This document shows positions 1 to 7,658 of a DNA stretch of 22,449 nt, piece after piece (positions within the stretch are counted from its first letter, which is position 1; each line of letters begins with the position of its first letter). The notes under the pieces are model-generated. The model was not told the origin of the DNA, made no database searches, and saw nothing but the letters and a program-made list of their open reading frames with translations. A program made the translations under genes and the position numbers. Origin of the DNA: Phycisphaerales bacterium (GTDB taxonomy: Bacteria > Planctomycetota > Phycisphaerae > SM23-33); assembly GCA_003171235.1 (NCBI GenBank), contig PMYM01000056.1:292-22740 (forward strand), in the 5' to 3' direction.

Positions 1-74
1 TCGCGAAAGAAGAACTCCGCCGGTACCCGCCCACGGCACTTGTCGTTGTTGCACAGGCCAAGATTCTCTTCCAT
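1..74 (-). CDS. N-terminus of a truncated gene, possibly a radical-SAM-type protein
   Basis: Only the first 24 codons lie in the window. They read MEENLGLCNN then DKCRGRVPAEFFFR before the window edge. The start is well supported: AGGAG at 82-86 lies 7 nt upstream of the ATG, and a good minus-strand promoter sits at 156-183. A Cys-x4-Cys pair followed by R-V-P-A-E resembles the small N-terminal zinc-ribbon-like segment of some radical-SAM proteins, but the fragment is too short to assign. It is transcribed divergently from the Rrf2 regulator gene, which may therefore control it. I am fairly sure that it is a gene and unsure what it encodes. Confidence 0.55.
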   Translation of the reverse strand, partial: MEENLGLCNNDKCRGRVPAEFFFR

Positions 75-155
75 GCTCGAACTCCTGTCTGGCGCCCATC
101 AGAAGCACCGCTGCGAGAATCATCGCGGACGAAAGCGACCGATGCTGAATACAAC

Positions 156-183
156 ACTTTAAGCTTCGACCGGCAATTGTCAA
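156..183 (-). promoter_or_regulatory. Promoter of the truncated left-end gene
   Basis: On the minus strand a perfect -35 box TTGACA (183-178) is followed after 16 bp by TAAAGT (161-156), four of six matches to the -10 consensus. The predicted leader is about 75 nt and contains the AGGAG ribosome site. Confidence 0.5.
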
Positions 184-222
184 TCACTTTAGTTATATTT
201 ATGCTGCAACCTGGATTGAAAT

Positions 223-251
223 TATAACATTTGGCTTGCATGGATGTTATA
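223..251. promoter_or_regulatory. Inverted repeat between divergent promoters, candidate operator
   Basis: TATAACAT (223-230) and ATGTTATA (244-251) form a perfect 8-bp dyad with a 13-bp spacer. The half-site centres are 21 bp apart, two helical turns, as expected for a dimeric regulator on one DNA face. The dyad lies between the two divergent promoters in a locally A+T-rich stretch. The adjacent Rrf2 protein is the obvious candidate to bind it, but that is inference. Confidence 0.4.
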
Positions 252-282
252 GTGGAAATCCGGGATATTTATCTGTTTGCGG

Positions 283-311
283 TTGACGATCCACAGGCGG
301 TTAGAGATAAT
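283..311 (+). promoter_or_regulatory. Promoter of the Rrf2-family regulator gene
   Basis: TTGACG (283-288), a 17-bp spacer and GATAAT (306-311) give five of six matches in both boxes with ideal spacing. Predicted transcription starts near 318, leaving a leader of about 30 nt before the ATG at 349. Confidence 0.6.
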
Positions 312-348
312 TCACGCGTTGCGATCCACGTAGTGCAAAGGGCTTTAA

Positions 349-789
349 ATGAGAATCTCATTAAAATGCCAATACGCGATTCGAGGGGTCATGGAGCTAG
401 CTAGGCAGTATGGCAAGGGCGCCGTCCCCATCAGCGAGATCGCCAAGGTCTACGGCATTTCCCAGAGGTTCATGGAGGTAATCCTCAACGAGTTGAAGCG
501 GGCCGGGCTAGTGGGTTCCAAGCGAGGCGTGCAGGGGGGGTTCTTCCTGGCTGTGCAACCCAGGGAGGTGACCGTGGGTGATATTATTCGCTTTGTGGAC
601 GGCCCACTGGAACCGGTGAAATGTGTGGTCGGCCGGGCGCACCGGCCATGCCCTCAGAAGAGCGGCTGCCCTCTGCCGGATATTTGGGGGCAGGCCAGCC
701 GTGCCGTTGGGCAGGTCTACGATTCAGCCAATTTCGAGTATCTCATCCGGCGTGAGAACCTGGCCTCCGCACCGGACTACCACATTTGA
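349..789 (+). CDS. Rrf2-family transcriptional regulator with Fe-S-type cysteines
   Basis: A 146-residue protein with the normal Rrf2 length and plan. An N-terminal winged helix (residues 1-80) contains the family signature: the M-R-I-S-L-K-C-Q-Y-A start, the recognition segment around I-S-Q-R-F-M-E-V-I-L, and the wing G-V-Q-G-G-F-F-L. Three cysteines follow at C92, C101 and C107. IscR and NsrR hold a [2Fe-2S] or [4Fe-4S] cluster with three cysteines in this region, though the spacing here (8 and 5 intervening residues) is not exactly that of IscR. A further cysteine is C7. AAGGG at 338-342 lies 6 nt before the ATG. The gene sits upstream of the copper/silver efflux genes and cysK and shares a divergent control region with the left-end gene. 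An Fe-S, redox, metal or cysteine-responsive repressor is the likely role; the actual signal and targets are not shown by the sequence. Confidence 0.85.
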   Translation: MRISLKCQYAIRGVMELARQYGKGAVPISEIAKVYGISQRFMEVILNELKRAGLVGSKRGVQGGFFLAVQPREVTVGDIIRFVDGPLEPVKCVVGRAHRPCPQKSGCPLPDIWGQASRAVGQVYDSANFEYLIRRENLASAPDYHI

Positions 790-1096
790 TAAGTCTAAGA
801 GTCCCTAACAAGATGTCCCGTGACCGCGACGCCGCCTGGCGGCAGTCCCGGCCGAGGCAAAGGGGATGGTTGGGACAGCCGGTCCGATCAAGTCTTTGAT
901 CAATCACATGGAATTGGGCGGCGTCGAGAGTGGGCGGCAGGGGCGGAGAATCGCCCTCATGCGGAAACCGGCGCATGGCCGATGGCGTAGCTATCGCTGC
1001 GTCGGCAGATTACGTGGTCCAGGACCCGTCGGCTGCGTATTAATTACGTAGGACTTGACGTGGGAATTATCGCATATTTGGCGAAAGGGAGCATTT
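790..1096. other. Intergenic stretch, no gene seen
   Basis: No reading frame with a convincing start or family signature is present. A perfect small dyad, GATCAA-GTCT-TTGATC, lies at 886-901 without a T-run, so it is not a convincing terminator. I could not find a good promoter for the downstream lipoprotein gene, so it may depend on the Rrf2 gene promoter or on an unusual one. Confidence 0.4.
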
Positions 1097-1426
1097 GTGA
1101 AACTTATCAGCGTGCGATTGGCAGCACTGGCGATCATGGTCATAGGTGGTTTGGCTTTCCATTTCGCCTGCCAGAAGAATAGTGAAGGGACGGCGGCGGC
1201 AGGCTCCGCAACCGCCGCCACGGCAACGGCCTCGGCCCCGGCCTCCCCGTTCGTCAACACCCGCTGCCCCATCTTGGGCACGGCGATTAGTCCGGCCAAT
1301 GTGCCCGAGTCACTGACCCGCATCTACAAGGGCCAGAAGGTGGCCTTCTGCTGCGACGGATGCCCCCAGGCATGGGATAAGCTCACCGACGCCGAGAAGG
1401 ACGCCAAGCTCAAGGCAGCCAAGTAG
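1097..1426 (+). CDS. YHS/TRASH-like heavy-metal-site lipoprotein
   Basis: The GTG at 1097 is preferred as start. AAAGGGAG (1084-1091) precedes it by 5 nt, and the protein then opens with a lipoprotein signal: V(M)KLISVRLAAL, a hydrophobic core, and a lipobox-like H-F-A-C. An ATG at 1055 in the same frame would bury the signal behind 14 residues. An Ala/Thr/Ser linker follows the signal. The C-terminal half reads N-T-R-C-P-I-L-G, later Y-K-G-Q-K-V-A-F-C-C-D-G-C, then a helical A-W-D-K-L tail. That Cys-Pro plus Phe-Cys-Cys-x-x-Cys arrangement is typical of small YHS/TRASH-like metal-binding domains found with copper and heavy-metal exporters. It lies 145 bp upstream of the CusB-like adaptor on the same strand. 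A role in binding Cu(I)/Ag(I) in the periplasm and passing it to the efflux system is inferred. Confidence 0.75.
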   Translation: MKLISVRLAALAIMVIGGLAFHFACQKNSEGTAAAGSATAATATASAPASPFVNTRCPILGTAISPANVPESLTRIYKGQKVAFCCDGCPQAWDKLTDAEKDAKLKAAK

Positions 1427-1495
1427 AATCGCGGCCGACAACCACTGCCATTGCCGGCCGGCCCCGGCGGGCGGGCGCACTGACAGGTAAGACCC

Positions 1496-1512
1496 CCCGG
1501 CCGTCGGCCGGG
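1496..1512. other. Perfect 7-bp hairpin in the gap before the adaptor gene
   Basis: CCCGGCC-GTC-GGCCGGG forms a strong stem-loop with no T-run. It lies about 60 nt upstream of the adaptor start in a G+C-rich gap. It could protect or separate messages; it is not a canonical terminator. Confidence 0.3.
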
Positions 1513-1571
1513 CGCGAGCCGCCTGCCTGGCAAGGTGGCGGCCGCGATGGCGGGAGGGGAGGCGGAAAAGT

Positions 1572-3122
1572 ATGGATAACAAGGAAGACCCTTCCCAGCC
1601 GCCGCCGGAGAAAACCTCGACCGGTCACAAGGTTTGGGCCGCCGTCCGCATCATCAACGTCCGCCTGCGTTTCATCCTGCTGATGGTGATCGTAGGCGTG
1701 CTGGCCGCCAAGTGGGAAACGATCGTTGACCACTATGACCGCTGGCAACACCCGCCGACCACCCAAGCCGCGGCCGAGGTAGAGTACTACTGCCCCATGC
1801 ACCCCAGCGTGGTGAAGGACCATCCCGGCAACTGCCCCTTCTGCGGCATGGTCCTCAGCCAGCGGCCAATTACCACCCAGCCGGCCAGCCTGCCGGCCGG
1901 GGCGCTGGCCAGGGTGAACCTCTCGCCCAGGAAACTGGAGCTGGGGCGGGTATCGACCGACCCGGTTGAATACCGCCTGTTGTCCAATGAAATCCGGGCC
2001 GTCGGCAGCATCGACTACGACCAGACCAGCCAGGCCACCATCTCCGCCCGCTTCAAAGGCCGGCTGGATAAACTCGACGTCAACTACGTCGGCGAGGATG
2101 TGAAAAAGGGCCAGAAACTGGCGGAGATATACAGCCCCGAATTGTTGGTGGCGCAGGAGGAACTGCTGGGCGCCTCGCGCAGCCTGGCCGGAGCGGGCGA
2201 CAAGAACGACTTTGCCGCCCAGACCGCCCGCAGCCTGCTGGCCTCAGCCCGGCAGAAACTCCAGCTCTGGGGGCTGGAGGACCGGCAGATCGATCAAATC
2301 CTCCAGGCCGGCCAAGTGCAGACGAAGATGGACATCCTCTCGCCCATGCCCGGCATCGTCACCGACAAGAAGGTGCTCGAAGGCCAGTACGTCATGGAAG
2401 GCCAGGAGCTTTACACCGTCACCAACCTGGACAAGGTCTGGCTGCAGGTGAATATCTTCGAGAGCGACCTGGGCTACGTGGACAAAGGCCAGTACGTCGA
2501 AGTCACGTCGGCCGCCTTCCCGAATGAAATATTCGCCGGGCGGATTGCCTTCCTGGCCTACAGCGTGGATCCGGCCACGCGCACCCTGGCCGCGCGAATT
2601 GAAGTCCGGAACGAGGACCACAAGCTCCGGCCGGGAATGTACATGTCGGCCAGCATCCGCAGCCCCGCCGCGGCGGTGCTGACGCTGGACCCGGCCACGC
2701 AACCTGCCAGTGCCAGCGCGCCTACCGGGGCGGGCCTGCGGGACGAGGGGCAGTATGCCTTCGGCTACTATTGCCCCATCTATCCCGACCGGGTGTACGA
2801 CAAGCCCGGCGACTGCCCGGTGGACAAGTTCCCCATGAAGTACGTCCGCCTGGAGAAACTGCCGGCCCTGCCGGAATCGGCGGTGATCGACACCGGCATG
2901 CGTAAGGTCGTCTACCGCGAGAGTTCCGCCGGCAGCTACGACATGGTGGAGGTCACGCTGGGCCGGCGGTCGGGCGAGTTCTACCCGGTGCTGTCGGGCC
3001 TGAAGGTCGGCGACCGGGTGGTGGCGCATGGGGCCTTCCTGGTGGACGCGGAGAACCGGCTCAATCCGGCCGCCGGCGTGCAGTTCTACGGCGCCACCGG
3101 CTCGCACGAGCACACACACTAG
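1572..3122 (+). CDS. cusB: Copper/silver efflux RND periplasmic adaptor, CusB type
   Basis: A 516-residue membrane-fusion protein. A short cytoplasmic N-terminus leads into one membrane segment (about residues 32-46). A heavy-metal-binding domain follows (C74-P-M-H-P, then C88-P-F-C91-G-M). Next are the adaptor barrel, lipoyl-like and helical-hairpin regions (about 110-370), with the usual signature around G-R-L-D-K-L and D-I-L-S-P-M-P-G-I-V. A second heavy-metal-binding module begins at C401-P-I-Y-P and continues to C415-P-V-D-K-F-P-M. It lacks the second cysteine of the CxxC and the Met-His pair, so it is degenerate. A C-terminal beta domain and a His-rich end (H-E-H-T-H) close the protein. 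GGAGG at 1558-1562 lies 9 nt upstream of the ATG. The protein should bridge the CusA-type pump encoded downstream to an outer-membrane channel, which is not encoded in this window. Thr-Gln-Pro-Ala-type linkers are present. Confidence 0.9.
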   Translation: MDNKEDPSQPPPEKTSTGHKVWAAVRIINVRLRFILLMVIVGVLAAKWETIVDHYDRWQHPPTTQAAAEVEYYCPMHPSVVKDHPGNCPFCGMVLSQRPITTQPASLPAGALARVNLSPRKLELGRVSTDPVEYRLLSNEIRAVGSIDYDQTSQATISARFKGRLDKLDVNYVGEDVKKGQKLAEIYSPELLVAQEELLGASRSLAGAGDKNDFAAQTARSLLASARQKLQLWGLEDRQIDQILQAGQVQTKMDILSPMPGIVTDKKVLEGQYVMEGQELYTVTNLDKVWLQVNIFESDLGYVDKGQYVEVTSAAFPNEIFAGRIAFLAYSVDPATRTLAARIEVRNEDHKLRPGMYMSASIRSPAAAVLTLDPATQPASASAPTGAGLRDEGQYAFGYYCPIYPDRVYDKPGDCPVDKFPMKYVRLEKLPALPESAVIDTGMRKVVYRESSAGSYDMVEVTLGRRSGEFYPVLSGLKVGDRVVAHGAFLVDAENRLNPAAGVQFYGATGSHEHTH

Positions 3123-3130
3123 CCCTTTTT

Positions 3131-3345
3131 ACGCAGAGGCGCAGAGAACGCAGAGAAAAGAAGAAGAGATTGATAAAGAGAAGAACAACAACCAGAAAAG
3201 AAACGGCGCGATATTCATGTTTCGGACTCGAGATTTCGGAAGATCGATGTGGGTTTGGACACTGAACAAGTCGCGGGAATTCAGATCGTCCAAAACAAGC
3301 GTTTCTTTTCTCTGCGTTTTCTCTGCGTTCTCTGCGCCTCTGCGT
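3131..3345. repeat. MITE-like inverted repeat with ACGCAGAG-type arms
   Basis: The arms at 3131-3159 and 3317-3345 are perfect 29-bp inverted copies, each built from repeated GCAGAG-type units. The right arm carries one additional unit on its inner side (about 3307-3316). The interior of about 157 bp has no gene; apparent frames through it are low-complexity artefacts. It fills almost the whole gap between the adaptor and pump genes. No transposase is present, so it is a non-autonomous or REP-like element. No flanking target duplication was clear. Confidence 0.75.
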
Positions 3346-3372
3346 AGAAGTCTTTTTTCGTAATTGTGCTGA

Positions 3373-6300
3373 ATGATCTCAAGAATCATCGAATTCTGCA
3401 TTCGAGCCCGGCTGGTCGTCATCCTGGCGACGGCGGCGGTGGCGGCGTGGGGCCTGTGGTGCGTCTACAAGACGCCGGTGGACGCCATCCCCGACCTGTC
3501 GGAAAACCAGGTCATAGTCTTTGCCGACTGGATGGGCCGCAGCCCCCAGGACATCGACGACCAGATCACCTACCCGCTGTCAGTGGACCTGCAGGGCCTG
3601 GCCGGGGTCAAGGCCGTCCGCTCCTCCAGCGAATTCAACTTCTCGATGATCACGGTGATCTTCGAGGACAACATTGACTTCTACTTCGCCCGTACGCGGG
3701 TGCAGGAGCGGCTGGCGGCGGCCGGCAACTACCTGCCCTCGGGCGTGACGCCCTACCTGGCCCCTGACGCCACCGCCCTGGGGCAGATCTTCTGGTACAC
3801 CGTCGAGGGCGATGGCTACAGCCCCGACGAGCTGCGCGCCATCCAGGACTACTACGTGCGCTACCAGCTTTACGTGCCGGGCGTGGCCCAGGTGGCCAGC
3901 GTCGGCGGCATGGTGCGCGAATACCAGGTGGACCTGGACCCCCAGAAGCTCCAGGCCTTTCAGGTGCCGCTGGGGGCGGTGGTGGAGGCCATCGGGCGCA
4001 GCAACCTGTCGGTGGGCGGCAAGGTCTTTCTGGAGGGCCAGGCCGAGTACCTTATCCGCGGGGTGGGCTGGCTGTCGGGCCTGCGCGACATCGAGAACGT
4101 GGTGGTGAGCCAGCGCGGCGGCGTGCCCATCACCGTGGGCCAGTTGGCGAAGGTGCAGCTTGGGCCGGCCTTCCGCCGCGGCATCCTGGAGAAGAACGGG
4201 CGCGAGGCCACCGGCGGGGTGGTCATGATGCGCTACGGCGAGAACCCCCTGGCCGTCACCCAGGCCATCAAGGACCGCATCGAGCAGCTCCAGGCGGGCC
4301 TGCCGCCGGGCGTGCGCATCGTGCCCTTCTACGACCGCACGAGGCTGATCCGCGGCGCCATCGGCACCCTCAAGAAGACCCTCACCGAAGAGATGATCAT
4401 CGCCAGCCTGGCCATCCTGCTGATCCTGACGCATGTCCGCTCGGCCATCGTGGTCTGCGTGACGCTGCCGTTGGCGGTGCTGATCAGCTTCATCCTGATG
4501 CACTATACGGGCATAGCCAGCAACATTATGTCGCTGGCGGGCCTGGCCATTTCCATCGGCATACTGGTGGACGCGGCGGTGGTCATGGTCGAGAACGCCA
4601 CGCACGAACTGACCGCCCACTTCGGCACCGAAAAAGTCCGGGGCGACACCACCGAAATCGTCATCCGCGCCTGCCGCCTGGTGGGCAAGCCCATATTCTT
4701 TGCCGTAATCATCATGCTGGTGAGCTTCCTGCCGATCTTCGCCCTGACCGGCCAGGAAGGCAAGATGTTCCACCCGCTGGCCTTCACCAAGACCTTCGCC
4801 ATGGTGGGCGTGGCGATTCTGGCGGTGACCTTCGTGCCGGCGATCATTCCGCTGCTGATCAAGGGCCACCTGCGCCGCGAAGAGGACAACTGGATCGTCC
4901 GCAGCTTCATCAACATCTACAAGCCGGTGCTGAGCTGGTTGATGAAGATTCCAGCCGCCGGCGTGTGGTTCATGGCCTTTCTGCTGATCATCGGGCTGGG
5001 GCTGTGGGGGTTGCTCGGGCCGGGGGCGGCGGCCTGGGTGCTGGGCCTGCTGGGCTGCTTGATGCTCGCCGGGAGCATGTTCTTCCGCCGCCTGCCCGCC
5101 AAGCTGGTGGCGGTGACGCTATTGGCGGTCGCGGCAATGTGGGCCTGGCACCTGCCCAAACTGGGGCGCGAGTTCATGCCGCCGCTGGACGAAGGCAGCG
5201 TCCTTGACATGCCCATGACCAGCCCGCGGATATCGGCCGCCCAGGCCGGCGAGGACCTGGCCGTGCGCGACCAGGTGCTGGCTTCCTTCCCGGAGGTCGA
5301 ACTGGTGGTGGGCAAGGTCGGCCGGGCGGAAACGCCCACCGATCCCTCCGGCCTGGACATGGTCGAAACCATCGTCAGCCTCCGCCCCGTCGAGCTCTGG
5401 CCCAAACGCAAAATCAACTACGACGACATGCTGGCCGAGTCTAAACTCCTGGCCGACTGGCTCGCCCAGCGGGGCTGGCTCAAGAGCGACCTGCCGGCCG
5501 GCGAGCGCGACCGCCTCATCAACGATTCCGCCATGGAGACCGCCGGGGGCCTGGAAACATCCTTGCGCGAACTGGCCCTGCGGCGTATGCGCGAGTACCA
5601 GCCGGTCCTGGCCGGCGAGTTGACGCGGGAAACGCTCACCGACCTGCTGGCCCACCTGGAGAGCAAGGGCGCGCTGCGCCATCGGCCGGATGCCGACCAG
5701 GCCAACCAACTGGCCCAAGAGCTGACAACGGATCACGGGCTGCTGCTGGTGGAATCCCCCCGGCAGGAGGAGATGAACCTGCTGGCGACCCAGGCGGTGG
5801 CCAAGCTGGCCAAGCTGGAGGCGATCCAGGACAAGCCCGACCTGCTGCTGCCCAAGGATACGCCCTGGCAGCGGGTGCGCGGCCTCTGGGCGGGCGTGAC
5901 CGGGCAGGAGGCGCCCTCGTTCCTGGCCGACCTGCTGAATAAGTGGAATGCCCGGGCGATGGAGCGCCAGTTGGCCCATGCCGCCGAGCTCAACCGCCAA
6001 CTGGAGTCATACACCTTCGCCAACCTGGATAGCCTGCTGCTGGACCAACTCCAGCGACAGGCTCTCTTGCGGGGGGCGATGGCCAATGCGCCCGACCCGC
6101 GGGCGGCGTCGGACCTGGCAATCCAGCGGCGGGCAGTGCTGGCCAAGGGCCTCTTCCTGCACCAGCGGACCAAGAACGAACTGGTCAAGGAAATGGACGG
6201 CCAGTTGCAGATGGCCGGCTGGGGCAACGTCTGGACACAACCCATCATCAACCGCGTGGACATGCTGGCCACCGGCGTGCGGACACAGATCGGGGTGAAG

Positions 6301-7581
6301 GTCTTCGGCGGCCACCAGGAAGACCTGACCGAGCAGGTGATCGAGAACGGCCTGCCCCGCACGGTGGTGCGCGAGAAGGGCATCCAGACGATCGTCAACG
6401 AGATCGCCGACGTCCTGAAGAAGGTGCCCGGTTCGGCCGACGTTTTCGGCGACCAGATTTCCGGCCGATCGTATTTGCAGATCGAGCCCGACCGCCAGAA
6501 GGCCGCCCGCTACGGCGTCAACGTGGCCGACGTGCAGGAGGCGGTGGAGACGGCCATGGGCGGCATGACCGTGACCACCACGGTGGAGGGGCGGCGGCGC
6601 TTCGCCGTCCGCGTGCGCTACGGGCGCGACTTCCGCCAGACCCAGGAGGACCTCAGCAAGGTGCTGGTGACGGCGCGGTCGCCGGCGGGTTCGGCCGGGG
6701 CGGCGCAGGCCGGCGGGGGCTCGCCCGGCATGGCTGCGCCCGGCGGGGCGGGCGGCGGCGGCGCAGCCGGCATGGAGGCCGGTTCGCCCATGCTCATCCC
6801 CATCACCGACGTGGCCAGTGTGCGCGTGGTGAGCGGGCCCAGTATGATCAAGAGCGAAAACGGCATGCTCCGCTCCTACGTTCAGCTCAACGTTCGCGAC
6901 CGCGACGCCGTGGGCTTCGTGGAAGAGGCCCGCCAGGCCGTCGCCCGCGCCGTGCAGCTTCCCCCGGGCTTCACCCTGGAGTGGACCGGGCAGTTTGAGC
7001 ACCAGGAGCGGGCCAAGCGGACGCTCTCGATCATCTTCCCGGTGGTGCTGCTGCTGATCTTCGTCATGCTGATGGTCACCTTCAACGACTGGCGCGACGC
7101 CTTGCTGATCATCCTGACCGTGCCGGGCGCCCTGGTGGGCGGGCTGATATTCCAGAGCATCTTCGGCTTCAACTTCAGCGTGGCCGTCTGGGTGGGCTAC
7201 GTGGCCTGCTTCGGCATGGCGACGCAGACCGGCATCGTCATGCTGGTTTACCTGCACGAGGCCATCCGCGCCCGCGGCGGGCTGGCGGCCATCCCCACCA
7301 GCGGGGAACTCAAGGAGACCATCATCCGCGGCGCCGTGCACCGCCTGCGGCCAAAGCTCATGACCGAGGGCGTGGCTATCATTGGCCTGATGCCCATGCT
7401 CTGGGCCAGCGGCGTGGGGGCCGAGGTCATCAAGCCCATGGCCGCCCCGGTGCTGGGCGGGCTGCTGGTGGCCGACGAGGTGATCGACCTGGTGATCCCG
7501 GTGATATTCAACTGGTACCAGCAGCGGCGCTGGCGAAGGCAGAAGCAAATCGCGCCCCAGCCGCAGGCGCAGGGCGCGTAA
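3373..7581 (+). CDS. cusA: Heavy-metal RND efflux pump, CusA family, with a large insertion
   Basis: A proton-driven inner-membrane exporter of 1402 residues, against 1047 in E. coli CusA. Family hallmarks include the N-terminal P-V-D-A-I-P-D-L-S segment and the TM4 motif G-I-L-V-D-A-A-V-V-M-V-E-N (Asp400, matching CusA Asp405). The three methionines of the Cu(I)/Ag(I) site are present at 613, 663 and 964, matching CusA M573, M623 and M672. Lys1328 matches CusA K984, but the position of E939 is Gln1285. About 250 extra residues, mostly charged and helical, lie between roughly 685 and 935, just before the N-R-V-D-M-L-A-T-G segment. A second insertion (about 1102-1140) is a Gly/Ala/Ser/Pro loop. 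The ATG at 3373 has no good ribosome site and lies 27 bp past the inverted repeat. Substrate is most likely copper/silver because the methionine triad is intact. Confidence 0.92.
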   Translation: MISRIIEFCIRARLVVILATAAVAAWGLWCVYKTPVDAIPDLSENQVIVFADWMGRSPQDIDDQITYPLSVDLQGLAGVKAVRSSSEFNFSMITVIFEDNIDFYFARTRVQERLAAAGNYLPSGVTPYLAPDATALGQIFWYTVEGDGYSPDELRAIQDYYVRYQLYVPGVAQVASVGGMVREYQVDLDPQKLQAFQVPLGAVVEAIGRSNLSVGGKVFLEGQAEYLIRGVGWLSGLRDIENVVVSQRGGVPITVGQLAKVQLGPAFRRGILEKNGREATGGVVMMRYGENPLAVTQAIKDRIEQLQAGLPPGVRIVPFYDRTRLIRGAIGTLKKTLTEEMIIASLAILLILTHVRSAIVVCVTLPLAVLISFILMHYTGIASNIMSLAGLAISIGILVDAAVVMVENATHELTAHFGTEKVRGDTTEIVIRACRLVGKPIFFAVIIMLVSFLPIFALTGQEGKMFHPLAFTKTFAMVGVAILAVTFVPAIIPLLIKGHLRREEDNWIVRSFINIYKPVLSWLMKIPAAGVWFMAFLLIIGLGLWGLLGPGAAAWVLGLLGCLMLAGSMFFRRLPAKLVAVTLLAVAAMWAWHLPKLGREFMPPLDEGSVLDMPMTSPRISAAQAGEDLAVRDQVLASFPEVELVVGKVGRAETPTDPSGLDMVETIVSLRPVELWPKRKINYDDMLAESKLLADWLAQRGWLKSDLPAGERDRLINDSAMETAGGLETSLRELALRRMREYQPVLAGELTRETLTDLLAHLESKGALRHRPDADQANQLAQELTTDHGLLLVESPRQEEMNLLATQAVAKLAKLEAIQDKPDLLLPKDTPWQRVRGLWAGVTGQEAPSFLADLLNKWNARAMERQLAHAAELNRQLESYTFANLDSLLLDQLQRQALLRGAMANAPDPRAASDLAIQRRAVLAKGLFLHQRTKNELVKEMDGQLQMAGWGNVWTQPIINRVDMLATGVRTQIGVKVFGGHQEDLTEQVIENGLPRTVVREKGIQTIVNEIADVLKKVPGSADVFGDQISGRSYLQIEPDRQKAARYGVNVADVQEAVETAMGGMTVTTTVEGRRRFAVRVRYGRDFRQTQEDLSKVLVTARSPAGSAGAAQAGGGSPGMAAPGGAGGGGAAGMEAGSPMLIPITDVASVRVVSGPSMIKSENGMLRSYVQLNVRDRDAVGFVEEARQAVARAVQLPPGFTLEWTGQFEHQERAKRTLSIIFPVVLLLIFVMLMVTFNDWRDALLIILTVPGALVGGLIFQSIFGFNFSVAVWVGYVACFGMATQTGIVMLVYLHEAIRARGGLAAIPTSGELKETIIRGAVHRLRPKLMTEGVAIIGLMPMLWASGVGAEVIKPMAAPVLGGLLVADEVIDLVIPVIFNWYQQRRWRRQKQIAPQPQAQGA

Positions 7582-7658
7582 GCCGTTTTTCTTTGTAGTC
7601 CTGCAACTGCCGTCAAAGAATACATACTGGCAATTGTGGCGTTGAAAAGGAGCGACCC

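Noticed and set aside
1055..1096. ATG at 1055 as start of the YHS-like lipoprotein
   Set aside because: It has no ribosome site and would place 14 charged and aromatic residues before the lipoprotein signal; the GTG at 1097 has both.
3028..3422. Two opposing frames across the 3131-3345 element (111 and 97 codons)
   Set aside because: The encoded Phe-Ser-Ala-type and Gln-Arg-Lys-Glu-type repeats are direct translations of the inverted-repeat arms, not proteins.
6007..7548. 513-codon minus-strand frame inside the pump gene
   Set aside because: His/Gly/Asp-rich shadow typical of the antisense of a G+C-rich membrane-protein gene.
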